Shown piece after piece: positions 1-8,632 of a stretch of 64,000 bases of DNA. The notes beneath the pieces were generated by a model that was not told the origin of the DNA, did no database searches, and saw only the letters and a list, made by a program, of their open reading frames with translations. Every line of letters starts with the position of its first letter. Position 1 is the first letter of the stretch. Made by a program: the position numbers and the translations under genes. Origin of the DNA: an uncultured Oligoflexia bacterium (lineage in GTDB: Bacteria; Bdellovibrionota; Bacteriovoracia; Bacteriovoracales; Bacteriovoracaceae); assembly GCA_937120495.1 (NCBI GenBank), contig CAKZJW010000114.1, forward strand, positions 1 through 64,000. The letters run 5' to 3'.

Positions 1-74
1 CAGTAAACGATGGAAAGGTTAAGTTTTCACACTTCAACAAGAAGATGAAAATGGTTTCTGTAGTTACAGCTTAA
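1..74 (+). CDS. rpmA: 50S ribosomal protein L27, C-terminal fragment
   Basis: Only the last 23 codons lie in the window, read in the frame that starts at base 3, with TAA at 72-74. The tail has the shape of the L27 C-terminus: a DGxVKF strand, then basic residues, then a VSV strand. L27 sits next to obg in many bacteria, and obg is 3 kb downstream here, which supports the call. The fragment is short, so family identity rests on this pattern plus context. Confidence 0.65.
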   Translation, partial: VNDGKVKFSHFNKKMKMVSVVTA

Positions 75-100
75 TTTATAATTTAAATTAATCTATATTA

Positions 101-130
101 AAGCCCTCTTTATTTAGAGGGCTTTTTTTT
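101..130 (+). terminator. Rho-independent terminator after rpmA
   Basis: An 8-bp perfect stem (AGCCCTCT at 102-109 with AGAGGGCT at 116-123), a 6-base loop and a run of eight T. It ends the ribosomal-protein transcript and separates it from the secreted-protein pair. Confidence 0.9.
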
Positions 131-215
131 GTCTAAAAAATGGTCATATTTCAACTAGTTATAGTCAATATGCTACCATTATCCCCCTTTAAGTTCTTAA
201 TAATACGTTAATTAA

Positions 216-244
216 TTGGCACCTTACTTGCTTTAAAGTATAAG
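216..244 (+). promoter_or_regulatory. Sigma70-type promoter for the 265 gene
   Basis: TTGGCA at 216-221 (5 of 6 to the -35 consensus), a 17-base spacer, and TATAAG at 239-244 (5 of 6 to the -10). It is followed by a Shine-Dalgarno AAGGAG and the ATG at 265. Read from sequence only. Confidence 0.6.
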
Positions 245-264
245 CGTACTTATTAAGGAGATGT

Positions 265-2010
265 ATGAAACTCATATTTATTTTATCGCTTTTAACCTTT
301 ATTTCTTGTGGATCTAAAAATAATATTTTTTATGATGGCTCAGGAACGAACTCGAAAACGATCGGATCTATTTTACCTGTAACAATTGCACCTGACTTAC
401 TTATTGAATCTCCAGCGGATAATTCACTCAATGGAAAAAATATTTTAGTGTCTGGGAAATGTGACAACACTGAAACAATCGAAATATCAGGAACGATTGA
501 GTCCTCACCGGTTAAGACTTCTTGCTTGAATGGTAATTTTTCGGCCAATATTAAATTTACATCTTTAGCTGACTCAACAGAATCTCTAGAATTCAAAGCG
601 ATAAATAAAGAGAAGTCTACGCTTAGAGACCTTTCAATAAGAACTTCTATTGAAAAACCTCAAGACGCTACTCATATAGACATAATCAACACTCGTGCAA
701 CAAGTGTTGATGTAAGTTGGAATAGTGCAGGTTCTACAACTCTTCCTCTTTTAGGTTATATACTAGAATATAAAGAGAGTTCAGAGCAAGACTGGGTTCA
801 ATTCTCCAATGGACCTGTTACACAAACAAATGCTCAAGTTCAAAACTTAGAAAGTTCTACACAGTATGACTTTAGAGTTAGAGCAACAAATGGAAACTTT
901 TCAACTCAAAGCTTTGCAACAACAACAACAACACCGATTCATGATTTTTTCGATACAGATAAAACAAAAGCAATAAATGTTGCCGGTGCAACTGTTAGTA
1001 GCCTAGTTGCAATTGAGCAAGGAGACTTTTATTTAAATGATTCTTTACTTGCTACCTTGCAAGAAGGTGAAACTCACCAATTCAATAGTGCCCAAGGAGA
1101 TATTATTACATCACAAAGTGCTTTTTTTGTAGCCGGAAGACTTGGGAGTGGAAGTGATAGTGCTAAAGGAAATATTGTTTGGACGACTCAGGACTGGGCA
1201 GATAAGAAGTTTAGTTTTTCTGCAAGTAGATCAGCTATTCACAAACTATCAGTTGTTGCATTTGAAGACTCAACGATCACTGTAAAAAGAGGAGCGACTG
1301 TTATCGATACACAAGCTATAGCTGTTGATCAGGTTGTTCAAGTTTCTCTACCAACAGATGCAAACTATACGATTGAATCAACTGGTGTCATTAGTGCATT
1401 TCTATACTCTGCAACTGGAAACTCTACACAAGTTAGAGACCCAAGACCTCTACTTCCAAATGCTACAGATCTAATTGGTTTTCCAAGTAGATGGGGATTT
1501 GTTTCAGCTCAAACAGTAGGAACAGAAGTTTCGGGAATTCATTCAAACGACCAAACATTTACACATACTTTTGCTGACTTATCACAGCTTTTCCAAGTTA
1601 ATGCTCAAGGAACATCTGACAGGTATAAATCACATGCTCTAAGACTTATGTCTACAGCCCCTATAGAGGCAATTAGTAATGCTGACTTTGATGGATATGC
1701 TGCATCTCCATTTCTGCCAAGAGCTAAGATGAAAAATACTTATGCTATTAATGTTCAAAGTGAATGGGTTGCTTTTGCATCTGTAGACGCAGGAACTATC
1801 ACGGCAACAAAACCGGATGGCCAAGCAATACAATTAAATTTAGAAAAAGTTGGAACAGATCCTCTTGCACCTTTTAAAGCTCGAGCGACAAATCTTCCTG
1901 CTGGAACAATATTTAAGTCAACTGTACCAGTAGCTGCTTGGTATGAACCAAAGACTGATACAGCTGGTTCTAATGACGATGAAACTCTTTTATTTGGATT
2001 TAACTTATGA
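265..2010 (+). CDS. Secreted lipoprotein with fibronectin type III domain
   Basis: 581 residues. The N-terminus is a lipoprotein signal (hydrophobic run ending FISC, Cys15). Residues about 133-226 read as a fibronectin type III domain: a VDVSW strand, a GY-x-LEYK strand and a YDFRVRATN strand. The remainder (about 230-581) is a long beta-rich region with repeated segments such as TITVKRGA and ISAFLYS. These recall the tandem modules of IgGFc-binding-like adhesins, but that likeness is weak. A good ribosome site (AAGGAG) precedes the start. It overlaps the next gene by ATGA, so the two are probably translated together and may work together at the cell surface. Adhesion or cell-cell contact is an inference. 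Confidence 0.75.
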   Translation: MKLIFILSLLTFISCGSKNNIFYDGSGTNSKTIGSILPVTIAPDLLIESPADNSLNGKNILVSGKCDNTETIEISGTIESSPVKTSCLNGNFSANIKFTSLADSTESLEFKAINKEKSTLRDLSIRTSIEKPQDATHIDIINTRATSVDVSWNSAGSTTLPLLGYILEYKESSEQDWVQFSNGPVTQTNAQVQNLESSTQYDFRVRATNGNFSTQSFATTTTTPIHDFFDTDKTKAINVAGATVSSLVAIEQGDFYLNDSLLATLQEGETHQFNSAQGDIITSQSAFFVAGRLGSGSDSAKGNIVWTTQDWADKKFSFSASRSAIHKLSVVAFEDSTITVKRGATVIDTQAIAVDQVVQVSLPTDANYTIESTGVISAFLYSATGNSTQVRDPRPLLPNATDLIGFPSRWGFVSAQTVGTEVSGIHSNDQTFTHTFADLSQLFQVNAQGTSDRYKSHALRLMSTAPIEAISNADFDGYAASPFLPRAKMKNTYAINVQSEWVAFASVDAGTITATKPDGQAIQLNLEKVGTDPLAPFKARATNLPAGTIFKSTVPVAAWYEPKTDTAGSNDDETLLFGFNL

Positions 2011-2954
2011 GAAATATAGCTAAAAAAACGACTCTTACTGCTCTTTCACTATCTGTTTTATCTTTAAGTGCTTACGCACAACAGATCAGTTACAACCTGG
2101 AGTTTAGTGGAGATACAATTTCAAAATCACTTATTAGAAATAACAAGATTAAAGATAAAAATGATCTAGCAGAAATTAAAAGGATTTTAGATCTTAATAA
2201 TCTCGACTGGGAATCAGCAAAAAGACTTCCTGTTGGCCAATTATACTATGTTCAAAAAGCGATGAAAGAACAAAGCCAAGAGCTTGCCGCGATCGATAAT
2301 GCAGATGGAGAAAAGCAGCCTGAGGTTCAATCAAAAAAATCTTTTACAAGAAGCTCTTTTGGCAAAAACAAAATTTCAGTTGAACTTGGAACATTTCATC
2401 ATACGCAAAAATTAGAAAAGTCTAATATCTATTCAGATATGTCTCAATATTTAAATGTAAGCTATACAAATAAACAAAAATATCAATTATCTGCTGGAGT
2501 AAAAAGATATTCATATACAAGTGATGAAGATCAAAATATTTCAAAAGATAATACTCAATACAAGCACGAACTTTCAGCTTCAAAAATTTTTCAAACTAAA
2601 TATCTAGATATTACTCCAGGTATTTATACTAAAGGTATTTTAACTTTTAATACGGATGAGCTTAATGAAGTTAATTTTGAAGATGCAACAACAAGTGGAG
2701 CGCATTTAACTCTTAGTAAAAATGTATATACTCAAAAATCATTTTCAATAGGCTTAGGTTTAAATATTCAAAAAAATATTACGGCAACAAACCTTGATGA
2801 CTACCTACATACGGGCTTTAATACGAGTTTAAATCTTAAAAATTTAGGAAGACCAGTTTCAATTATTGCAAAATACGACTCGACATCAATAAGTGTTGAT
2901 AGCGAAGATGTAGACGAAAAAATTGCATCTATCGGTCTTGCAACGGTATTTTAA
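2007..2954 (+). CDS. Secreted protein, likely outer-membrane beta-barrel
   Basis: 315 residues with a clear signal peptide (basic start, hydrophobic core, cleavage near AYA-Q25). Residues about 27-90 faintly resemble a LysM-like segment (NLEFSGDTISKSL), followed by a linker. From about 115 the sequence alternates polar and hydrophobic residues and ends in ...GLATVF with a C-terminal Phe, as outer-membrane barrels do. It starts inside the stop region of the preceding lipoprotein gene (ATGA overlap), so it is likely a membrane partner of that lipoprotein. No named family is recognised. Confidence 0.65.
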   Translation: MRNIAKKTTLTALSLSVLSLSAYAQQISYNLEFSGDTISKSLIRNNKIKDKNDLAEIKRILDLNNLDWESAKRLPVGQLYYVQKAMKEQSQELAAIDNADGEKQPEVQSKKSFTRSSFGKNKISVELGTFHHTQKLEKSNIYSDMSQYLNVSYTNKQKYQLSAGVKRYSYTSDEDQNISKDNTQYKHELSASKIFQTKYLDITPGIYTKGILTFNTDELNEVNFEDATTSGAHLTLSKNVYTQKSFSIGLGLNIQKNITATNLDDYLHTGFNTSLNLKNLGRPVSIIAKYDSTSISVDSEDVDEKIASIGLATVF

Positions 2955-3063
2955 TATAAGGCCCTGAAATCAGGTTCTGTATTTTATACATTAATTTGAA
3001 TTTTTAATAGGTTATCTCATTTTACCCTTCACAAATGATGCATCATGACCTATAACCCCCTCA

Positions 3064-4071
3064 ATGAAATTTATAGATGAAGTTAATATTCAAGTAAGCT
3101 CTGGAAAGGGTGGAGATGGTTCGGTTAGTTTTCGCCGTGAAAAGTTTGTTCCCTATGGTGGACCAGATGGTGGAAACGGAGCAAACGGTGGAAATCTAAT
3201 ATTCGAAGGTGACGAGAATATTAATACCCTTGTTCATTTTAGAGGACGTAAGTTCTATAAAGCTGAGGACGGAGAAGCAGGTCGTGGATCTCAAATGGAT
3301 GGAGCAACCGGACAAGATATGGTTATTAAAGTTCCTGTTGGTACTTTGATTTTTAACTCCGATGACGGAACACTTATTGATGACATAACCGCTCATGGAC
3401 AACAAAAATTTATAGCTGAAGGTGGCCGTGGTGGTCTTGGGAATACTTATTTCAAAACACCAACGAATCAAGCACCAAGAAAAGCTCAAGCAGGACAGCC
3501 GGCAATTGAATTCAATATTAGATTAGAACTAAAACTAATTGCTGACATCGCTCTTGTTGGACTTCCAAATGCTGGTAAGTCGACATTAATATCTTCAATT
3601 TCAAATTCAAGACCTAAAATTGCAGACTACCCTTTTACAACTTTAACTCCAAATCTTGGAGTTGTTGAAGTTGATAAAGAAAATTCAATTGTTGTTGCCG
3701 ACATTCCGGGTCTTATAGAAGATGCAAGTGAAGGGAAGGGACTTGGTCATCAGTTTTTAAAACATATTGAAAGAACCAGTGCTCTAGTTCACCTAATCGA
3801 CTGTTCAATGTTAATTGACCCCGAAGAAGCTATGGGTGACTATGCCGTAATAAGAAATGAACTTTTAAAGTACGATCACGACCAGTTCTATAATAAGCCA
3901 GAGATTATTTGTCTTACGAAAATAGATGCTATGAGTGAAGAAGAAATTAATGAATATCAAAAATTTATGGAAGAGAACTTAGATAAAAGAGTTCTTCCTA
4001 TCTCCAGTGTATCTGGAAGAAATATGGACCTTTTAAAAAGAATAATGCTTAAAACCAAAGAGAGTAAATAA
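3064..4071 (+). CDS. obg: GTPase Obg/CgtA
   Basis: 335 residues. Obg is an essential GTPase that binds the 50S subunit late in assembly. The N-terminal Obg fold is Gly-rich (GKGGDGSVSFRRE, residues 14-27). The G domain follows with G1 GLPNAGKS at 166-173, switch II DIPG near 213 and NKxD-like TKID near 281. It has no C-terminal OCT extension, as in other short Obg proteins. The ATG is in the right place for the conserved MKFID start, but no Shine-Dalgarno sequence is visible in the C-rich stretch before it. First gene of a tight five-gene run; the rsfS start overlaps its stop. Confidence 0.97.
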   Translation: MKFIDEVNIQVSSGKGGDGSVSFRREKFVPYGGPDGGNGANGGNLIFEGDENINTLVHFRGRKFYKAEDGEAGRGSQMDGATGQDMVIKVPVGTLIFNSDDGTLIDDITAHGQQKFIAEGGRGGLGNTYFKTPTNQAPRKAQAGQPAIEFNIRLELKLIADIALVGLPNAGKSTLISSISNSRPKIADYPFTTLTPNLGVVEVDKENSIVVADIPGLIEDASEGKGLGHQFLKHIERTSALVHLIDCSMLIDPEEAMGDYAVIRNELLKYDHDQFYNKPEIICLTKIDAMSEEEINEYQKFMEENLDKRVLPISSVSGRNMDLLKRIMLKTKESK

Positions 4072-4532
4072 TGAATCCATTTATTGAAAAAGAAATTGCA
4101 AAGATCATCGAAGAAAACAAAGCAGACTTTCCGAAGAACATAGCACTTGCTTGCTCTTGGATTGTGGCAAATTTTAAAGGTATTAATATTAAGATCTTTG
4201 ATGTTCAAGGTTCGAGCTCACTTTGTGATTATAATATAATTGCTTCGGCACAAAACTCTACTCAATCGAGATCAATCGTTGAGATGCTTGACGCTGCTCT
4301 TAGAAATAACGGTCAAGAGATCATTTCAGTTGAAGGTCTAAATGATGCTGAATGGATTCTTCTTGATGCTGGTGATGTTATAGTTCACCTTTTCTTAGAT
4401 ACATCAAGAGACATCTTTGACCTTGATACTCTTTGGAAAAATTATCCTCAGGTTCAAATTCCAGAAGAGTACTATTTTGGTACTCCTGAAACTCAAGCCG
4501 CTCCAAGTGACCCGACAAGTAATTATTTCTAA
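4071..4532 (+). CDS. rsfS: Ribosome silencing factor RsfS (Iojap family)
   Basis: 153 residues. RsfS binds L14 on the 50S subunit and blocks subunit joining when nutrients are short. The family core is visible at about residues 44-135: a strand leading to DYNIIASAQNSTQ, then WILLDAGDVIVHLF and a DLDTLW motif close to the usual 'y.lE.lw'. The start codon overlaps the obg stop (TAATG) and its own stop overlaps the rlmH start, so translation is coupled on both sides. The obg-rsfS-rlmH order is conserved in many bacteria. Confidence 0.93.
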   Translation: MNPFIEKEIAKIIEENKADFPKNIALACSWIVANFKGINIKIFDVQGSSSLCDYNIIASAQNSTQSRSIVEMLDAALRNNGQEIISVEGLNDAEWILLDAGDVIVHLFLDTSRDIFDLDTLWKNYPQVQIPEEYYFGTPETQAAPSDPTSNYF

Positions 4533-4993
4533 TGAGTAAAACTGTTCATTTAATTACAGTTGGAAAATTAAAAGATAAAAATCTTGAAGCAATTGAGAAC
4601 TCTTACCTCAAAAGAATAAAAAATCCTGATCTTCAGATTCACGAAGTTAAAGCAAAAGCAGAGAATAAAGATCAAGAAGCCTCTGTTGTTCTAAAAAAGA
4701 TTAAAGACATATCTAAGGACCAAACCCCTTTTATCATCTGCTTATCAGAGTTTGGCAAAGAATATGAAAGCCCTGATTTTTCGAAGTGGATTTTTAATAT
4801 TATAGAAGAACAAAAAATTGTTATTTTTGTTATAGCGGGAGCAGAAGGACACGGAGCAGAGCTTCTTAGCGCAGCACAAGCTAAACTATCCCTATCAAAA
4901 CTTACCTTTCCTCATAAAATTGCCCGTATTATTTTTGTTGAACAATTCTACAGAGCACTTACAATAAAGAATAACCATCCCTATCATAATTAG
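4532..4993 (+). CDS. rlmH: 23S rRNA pseudouridine-1915 N3-methyltransferase RlmH
   Basis: 153 residues, the usual length of this SPOUT-fold enzyme, which methylates pseudouridine 1915 in helix 69 using S-adenosylmethionine. The C-terminal knot is clear: VIAGAEGHG (usually GGADG; the second Gly is replaced by Ala here), then SLSKLTFPHKIARIIFVEQFYRA and a terminal YHN close to the family's YHK. It lies between rsfS (overlapping) and gpmI (8-base gap), in the usual ribosome-maturation context. Confidence 0.95.
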   Translation: MSKTVHLITVGKLKDKNLEAIENSYLKRIKNPDLQIHEVKAKAENKDQEASVVLKKIKDISKDQTPFIICLSEFGKEYESPDFSKWIFNIIEEQKIVIFVIAGAEGHGAELLSAAQAKLSLSKLTFPHKIARIIFVEQFYRALTIKNNHPYHN

Positions 4994-5001
4994 GAGACAA
5001 G

Positions 5002-6534
5002 ATGTCTAGTTTTGCAATATCCAAAAAAGTTCTACTCGTAATTTGCGACGGAATGGGCTTTTCAGACAATACCGATAAAAATGCTGTCAAAGATGCCCAC
5101 ACGCCAAGACTTGATAGTATTTTAGATAAATATCCCCACACTCTTATTCAACCAGGAGGAGAACTTGTAGGTTTACCAAAAGGTGTTGCTGGAAATTCTG
5201 AAGTTGGACATATGAATATTGGAGCTGGCCGCCCTGTTAGGCAAGATCTTGTTCGAATTAATGAAGCGATTGAAAAAAATACTTTAAAAGACATGCAAAT
5301 GCTCAAAGATTTAATTTCAAAAACAAAAAGCAATTCAAAAAGATTACATCTGATGGGATTACTATCTGATGGTGGTGTTCACTCCCATATAGAACATATA
5401 AAAGCACTTTTAACGATTTTAAAAGATTCGGGCATTACTGTTTACTTTCATGCTTTTATGGATGGTAGAGATACTCCAAAGACAAACGGTATTAAATATA
5501 TAAAAGAATTAGAGTCTCACGGTGGCTTTAAATTTGCTTCAATGCAAGGCCGCTCGATTGGAATGGATAGAGATAGGCGCTGGGAAAAGATTGAGCACGC
5601 TTACAAGATGATGACTGGACAAGGAGATATAACTTCTTTGTCGACAACTGAATACATAGAAGAACAGTATAAAAATGATATCTTTGATGAATTTATAACA
5701 CCGACTTTATTTGATGAAGACTCTGCAATAAAGCCAGATGATTCAATTTTCTTTATCAATTTTAGACCTGATCGAGCAAAACAAATCAGTCAGTGTTTTG
5801 TAGATGAGAATTTTTCATTTTTTAAAAATGATATTCGTCCAGCAAACTTTCTTTGTATGTCTCCTTATATTGATGAAGAGTTTCCAGATACTCCAATTTT
5901 ATTTAATAGAGAAAAAGTAAAAGGAACATTGTCTGAGTTCTTATCAAAGAAAAATTTAAAACAACTTAAAATTGCTGAAACTGAGAAATATGCACACGTT
6001 ACATACTTTTTTAATGGTGGGGCAGAAAAGCCGTTTACGGGTGAAGAAAGAATTCTAATAAACTCCCCAAAAGAAATTGCTACGTATGACTTAAAACCTC
6101 AAATGAGTGCACCAGAAGTTTTAGAAAACTTATTAGAAAAACTAAATGATGACTTAATAAGCGTTTATATCGCTAATTTTGCTAATCCCGATATGGTTGG
6201 CCACACCGGAAACTATGAAGCAGCGATAAAGGCCATGGAAGTTGTTGATGGTTGTCTCGGAAAGCTACACGACGAGTGCATTAAGAATGATATTGCAATG
6301 CTAATAACTGCTGATCACGGAAACTGTGATCAAATGGTTTATGAAGATGGCAGTCCTCACACGTCCCACTCAAAAGCTCAGGTACCTTTTATTTTCATTC
6401 ATAAAGATGCTGATAAACTTAACATCGAAATAAAAAAAGACGATAATGCTCTAAAGGATATTTCTCCAACAATTGTCCATCTTTTGGGACTTGAGAAGCC
6501 AGTTGAATTTACTGGTGAATCCGTTTTTAAATAG
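5002..6534 (+). CDS. gpmI: 2,3-bisphosphoglycerate-independent phosphoglycerate mutase
   Basis: 510 residues, the full length of the Mn-dependent enzyme that interconverts 3- and 2-phosphoglycerate. It is an alkaline-phosphatase-fold protein. The metal-binding Asp16 is in VICDGMG, the catalytic Ser66 in GNSEVGH, and MDGRDTP and TADHGNCDQM supply further metal and substrate ligands. A ribosome site (TAGGAGACA) precedes the ATG. It is followed 8 bases later by pfkA, so two glycolytic enzymes share the operon with ribosome-assembly genes. Confidence 0.97.
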   Translation: MSSFAISKKVLLVICDGMGFSDNTDKNAVKDAHTPRLDSILDKYPHTLIQPGGELVGLPKGVAGNSEVGHMNIGAGRPVRQDLVRINEAIEKNTLKDMQMLKDLISKTKSNSKRLHLMGLLSDGGVHSHIEHIKALLTILKDSGITVYFHAFMDGRDTPKTNGIKYIKELESHGGFKFASMQGRSIGMDRDRRWEKIEHAYKMMTGQGDITSLSTTEYIEEQYKNDIFDEFITPTLFDEDSAIKPDDSIFFINFRPDRAKQISQCFVDENFSFFKNDIRPANFLCMSPYIDEEFPDTPILFNREKVKGTLSEFLSKKNLKQLKIAETEKYAHVTYFFNGGAEKPFTGEERILINSPKEIATYDLKPQMSAPEVLENLLEKLNDDLISVYIANFANPDMVGHTGNYEAAIKAMEVVDGCLGKLHDECIKNDIAMLITADHGNCDQMVYEDGSPHTSHSKAQVPFIFIHKDADKLNIEIKKDDNALKDISPTIVHLLGLEKPVEFTGESVFK

Positions 6535-6542
6535 GAAAAGTT

Positions 6543-7523
6543 ATGAGTAAAAAGATTAAAACGATTGGAATTCTTACAAGTGGTGGCGATAGCCCCGGAA
6601 TGAACTGTGCCGTTAGATCTGTAGTTCGTACTGCGATAAGTGAAGGCATTAAAGTATATGGAATCCAAAGAGGATATAAAGGTTTAATAAAGAATGAAAT
6701 GCAAGAGATGACAGCTTCATCTGTTGGAAATATCATTCAAAGAGGTGGCACGATTCTTTACACTTCTCGCTGTCCAGAGTTTAAAGAGAAACACGTTCGA
6801 GAAAAAGCCGCTCAAATTCTAGAAGACAGAGGGATTGATGCCTTAATTATTATCGGTGGTGATGGATCCTTTAAAGGAGCAATTGCTCTCAATGAAGAAT
6901 TTAATATTCCAGTAATAGGTATTCCGGGAACAATTGATAATGATATCTCCGGAACTGATTATACAATTGGTTTTGATACAGCTGTTGAGACTGCTATTGA
7001 TGCTGTCGATAAAATTAGAGATACCGCCCAAGCAAATGATAGAACTTTCTTAATAGAAGTTATGGGTGCAAGAAGTTCATCAATCGCCGTAAAGGTTGGA
7101 ATCTGTACCGGTGCAGAAAACGTACTTCTAACTTCTGATAAAGTTGATTATAAAAAAATTGCTGCAGATATAAGAAGAGGTCTTAGAAGAGGCAAAAACT
7201 CCTCAATCATCATTGTTGCCGAAGGTGAAAAGCCAGGTAGAAGTTATGATATAGGTGCTGTTCTTGAAGATATGCACGATATCTCTTCGCGAATTTGTGT
7301 TTTAGGACATATTCAACGCGGAGGAAGCCCTACATCAAATGACCGCTTTTACGCCACAGCAATGGGCCAGCAAGCTGTCTTAGCTTTAACTAATAACCAA
7401 TTTCAACATGCTGCTGTTGTAAAAGCTGGAAAGGTTCAGATTGTTCCTCTAAGTGATTGTTCTTCAAAAAGTGATCATGCTCTTATTGATTTTATTGGTA
7501 TGGCAGAATCCCTTTCAATATAA
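6543..7523 (+). CDS. pfkA: ATP-dependent 6-phosphofructokinase
   Basis: 326 residues. It phosphorylates fructose 6-phosphate, the committing step of glycolysis. The nucleotide loop GGDGS (105-109) has Gly rather than Asp at the position that separates ATP from pyrophosphate enzymes, so ATP is the likely donor. PGTIDNDI (128-135) carries the catalytic Asp, and MGARSSSIA is close to the substrate-binding MGR motif. Last gene of the obg operon. Its final 49 bases overlap the 3' end of the convergent minus-strand gene, and no terminator lies between them. Confidence 0.95.
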   Translation: MSKKIKTIGILTSGGDSPGMNCAVRSVVRTAISEGIKVYGIQRGYKGLIKNEMQEMTASSVGNIIQRGGTILYTSRCPEFKEKHVREKAAQILEDRGIDALIIIGGDGSFKGAIALNEEFNIPVIGIPGTIDNDISGTDYTIGFDTAVETAIDAVDKIRDTAQANDRTFLIEVMGARSSSIAVKVGICTGAENVLLTSDKVDYKKIAADIRRGLRRGKNSSIIIVAEGEKPGRSYDIGAVLEDMHDISSRICVLGHIQRGGSPTSNDRFYATAMGQQAVLALTNNQFQHAAVVKAGKVQIVPLSDCSSKSDHALIDFIGMAESLSI

Positions 7524-8050
7524 TCTATTCGAAATTTTAAATCACTCAAATGCTCTAGTAAGAGTCTTGAATCTATTTTTTGAAAACCTGACTCTCCATC
7601 AATAAACGTTATGTGCTTTAGACTCTTAAACTCAACGGGAGTAAGGTCCACTGGCAAATACTTATCGAGACCAAAAGGATATGGGCTTTGATAAATAATT
7701 CCCTGAGTAGTAAACCAACCACTACAAAGACAATTATCTAATTTTTTCATGGGCAAAATCCCAGCGAGATACCAAAAAATTAAAAGAATCGGAAGCTCAA
7801 TACTCTTGAGTTCTTCAACACCTAAACTCTCCGAGCAGTCACTTATATCCAAACAAATAACATATCTTTTTGTTGATAATTTAATATTTTTATTTCGAGT
7901 CAGATAAATAATTTTCTCTTTAATATTTTTGGATAATCTCCCTGCTCCATTAATTTGAACTCCAGGAACGCCTCTTGTTGCGTACCCAAAGATAGTTATG
8001 AACTTTAATCCTTTTGATGTTTGAATATAAGTTTTAATTTGTGTCTGCAT
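7475..8050 (-). CDS. Stand-alone ComM/YifB-type ChlI N-terminal domain protein
   Basis: 191 residues. It matches the N-terminal 'Mg-chelatase ChlI' (Lon-protease-like fold) domain of ComM/YifB proteins. GLKFITIFGYATRGVPGVQI corresponds to the ComM 'v.vEvdis.GlP.f.ivG' segment. SKNIKEKI fits the 'KESReRv' helix, YVICLDISD the 'VNLaPAD' strand, and SIELPILLIFWYLAG the 'fDLPiAlgiLaa' helix. The AAA+ ATPase half, including Walker A and B, is absent. ComM is a helicase acting in natural transformation and branch migration; what this domain does alone is unknown. Good ribosome site (AAGGAGG). It overlaps the pfkA end by 49 bases, tail to tail. Confidence 0.7.
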   Translation of the reverse strand: MQTQIKTYIQTSKGLKFITIFGYATRGVPGVQINGAGRLSKNIKEKIIYLTRNKNIKLSTKRYVICLDISDCSESLGVEELKSIELPILLIFWYLAGILPMKKLDNCLCSGWFTTQGIIYQSPYPFGLDKYLPVDLTPVEFKSLKHITFIDGESGFQKIDSRLLLEHLSDLKFRIDYIERDSAIPIKSIRA

Positions 8051-8126
8051 TTTTTCCTCCTTATTCTTTGAGGATTATACAAACGAGAGTAAAAGCACAA
8101 AGTACTTATCTACCTAGAATTACTAA

Positions 8127-8627
8127 TTATTTTGGAAGGCTTAATGACGTTTTGCTTGAGAAATAGCAGTTTAGGACATCTACTTTCTTATTTTTAAACT
8201 TTGAATGATGATCTAGCTTTAACCTGGCCGCATATTTTTGTTGAAGATTAAAACAAGCCAGTTCAGTATCTTTACAATTCACACCGGGGCTATCACAAGT
8301 CAGCTTAAGAATTACTTTTTTGCCTTTTTTGCAGACAACTTTTCTTTTAATTTTATCTATAAATCCACGAATATAATAAGGATCATCTGCGAGCTGTTCA
8401 TCGCAAAATTTATATACGGGAACGATCTTTCCCATACAATCGAGATTTGAAATATTTTTGATTTCGATAAGTGGTGCATTCATTTTTAGCATTTTTTTAC
8501 AAACGCTTGAAAATGAATATTCTTCTTCTCCAATAGAGATCACTTCATCTTTTAAGATTTTTGCTTGAGCATTAAATAGAACAAAAAAAAGGCACGCTAT
8601 AAAACGTGCCCTATATTTTAAAATCAT
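8127..8627 (-). CDS. Secreted Cys-rich protein of unknown function
   Basis: 166 residues with a signal peptide (hydrophobic RFIACLFFVLFNAQA, residues 8-22). The mature part is basic and holds about eight Cys, many spaced as likely disulfide partners (LDC, KFC, VVC, LTC, NC, LAC, LNC). No family is recognised. The ATG lies 5 bases after the gdh stop. An intrinsic terminator (8583-8610) sits inside codons 6-15 of this gene, so expression from the gdh promoter is probably reduced. The only smaller start choices would remove the signal peptide, so this start is preferred. Confidence 0.65.
   Translation of the reverse strand: MILKYRARFIACLFFVLFNAQAKILKDEVISIGEEEYSFSSVCKKMLKMNAPLIEIKNISNLDCMGKIVPVYKFCDEQLADDPYYIRGFIDKIKRKVVCKKGKKVILKLTCDSPGVNCKDTELACFNLQQKYAARLKLDHHSKFKNKKVDVLNCYFSSKTSLSLPK
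8583..8610 (-). terminator. Intrinsic terminator inside a signal-peptide coding region
   Basis: Read on the minus strand: GGCACG, an 8-base loop, CGTGCC, then eight T. Stem arms are at 8605-8610 and 8591-8596. It begins about 22 bases after the gdh stop, so it is placed as a gdh terminator. It also lies within codons 6-15 of the next gene and encodes part of that signal peptide. Confidence 0.75.
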
Positions 8628-8632
8628 TTTTC

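Noticed and set aside
2955..3063. Hairpin CCTG-AAAT-CAGG after the beta-barrel gene as a terminator
   Set aside because: The stem is only 4-5 bp with no adjoining T run, so it is too weak to call.
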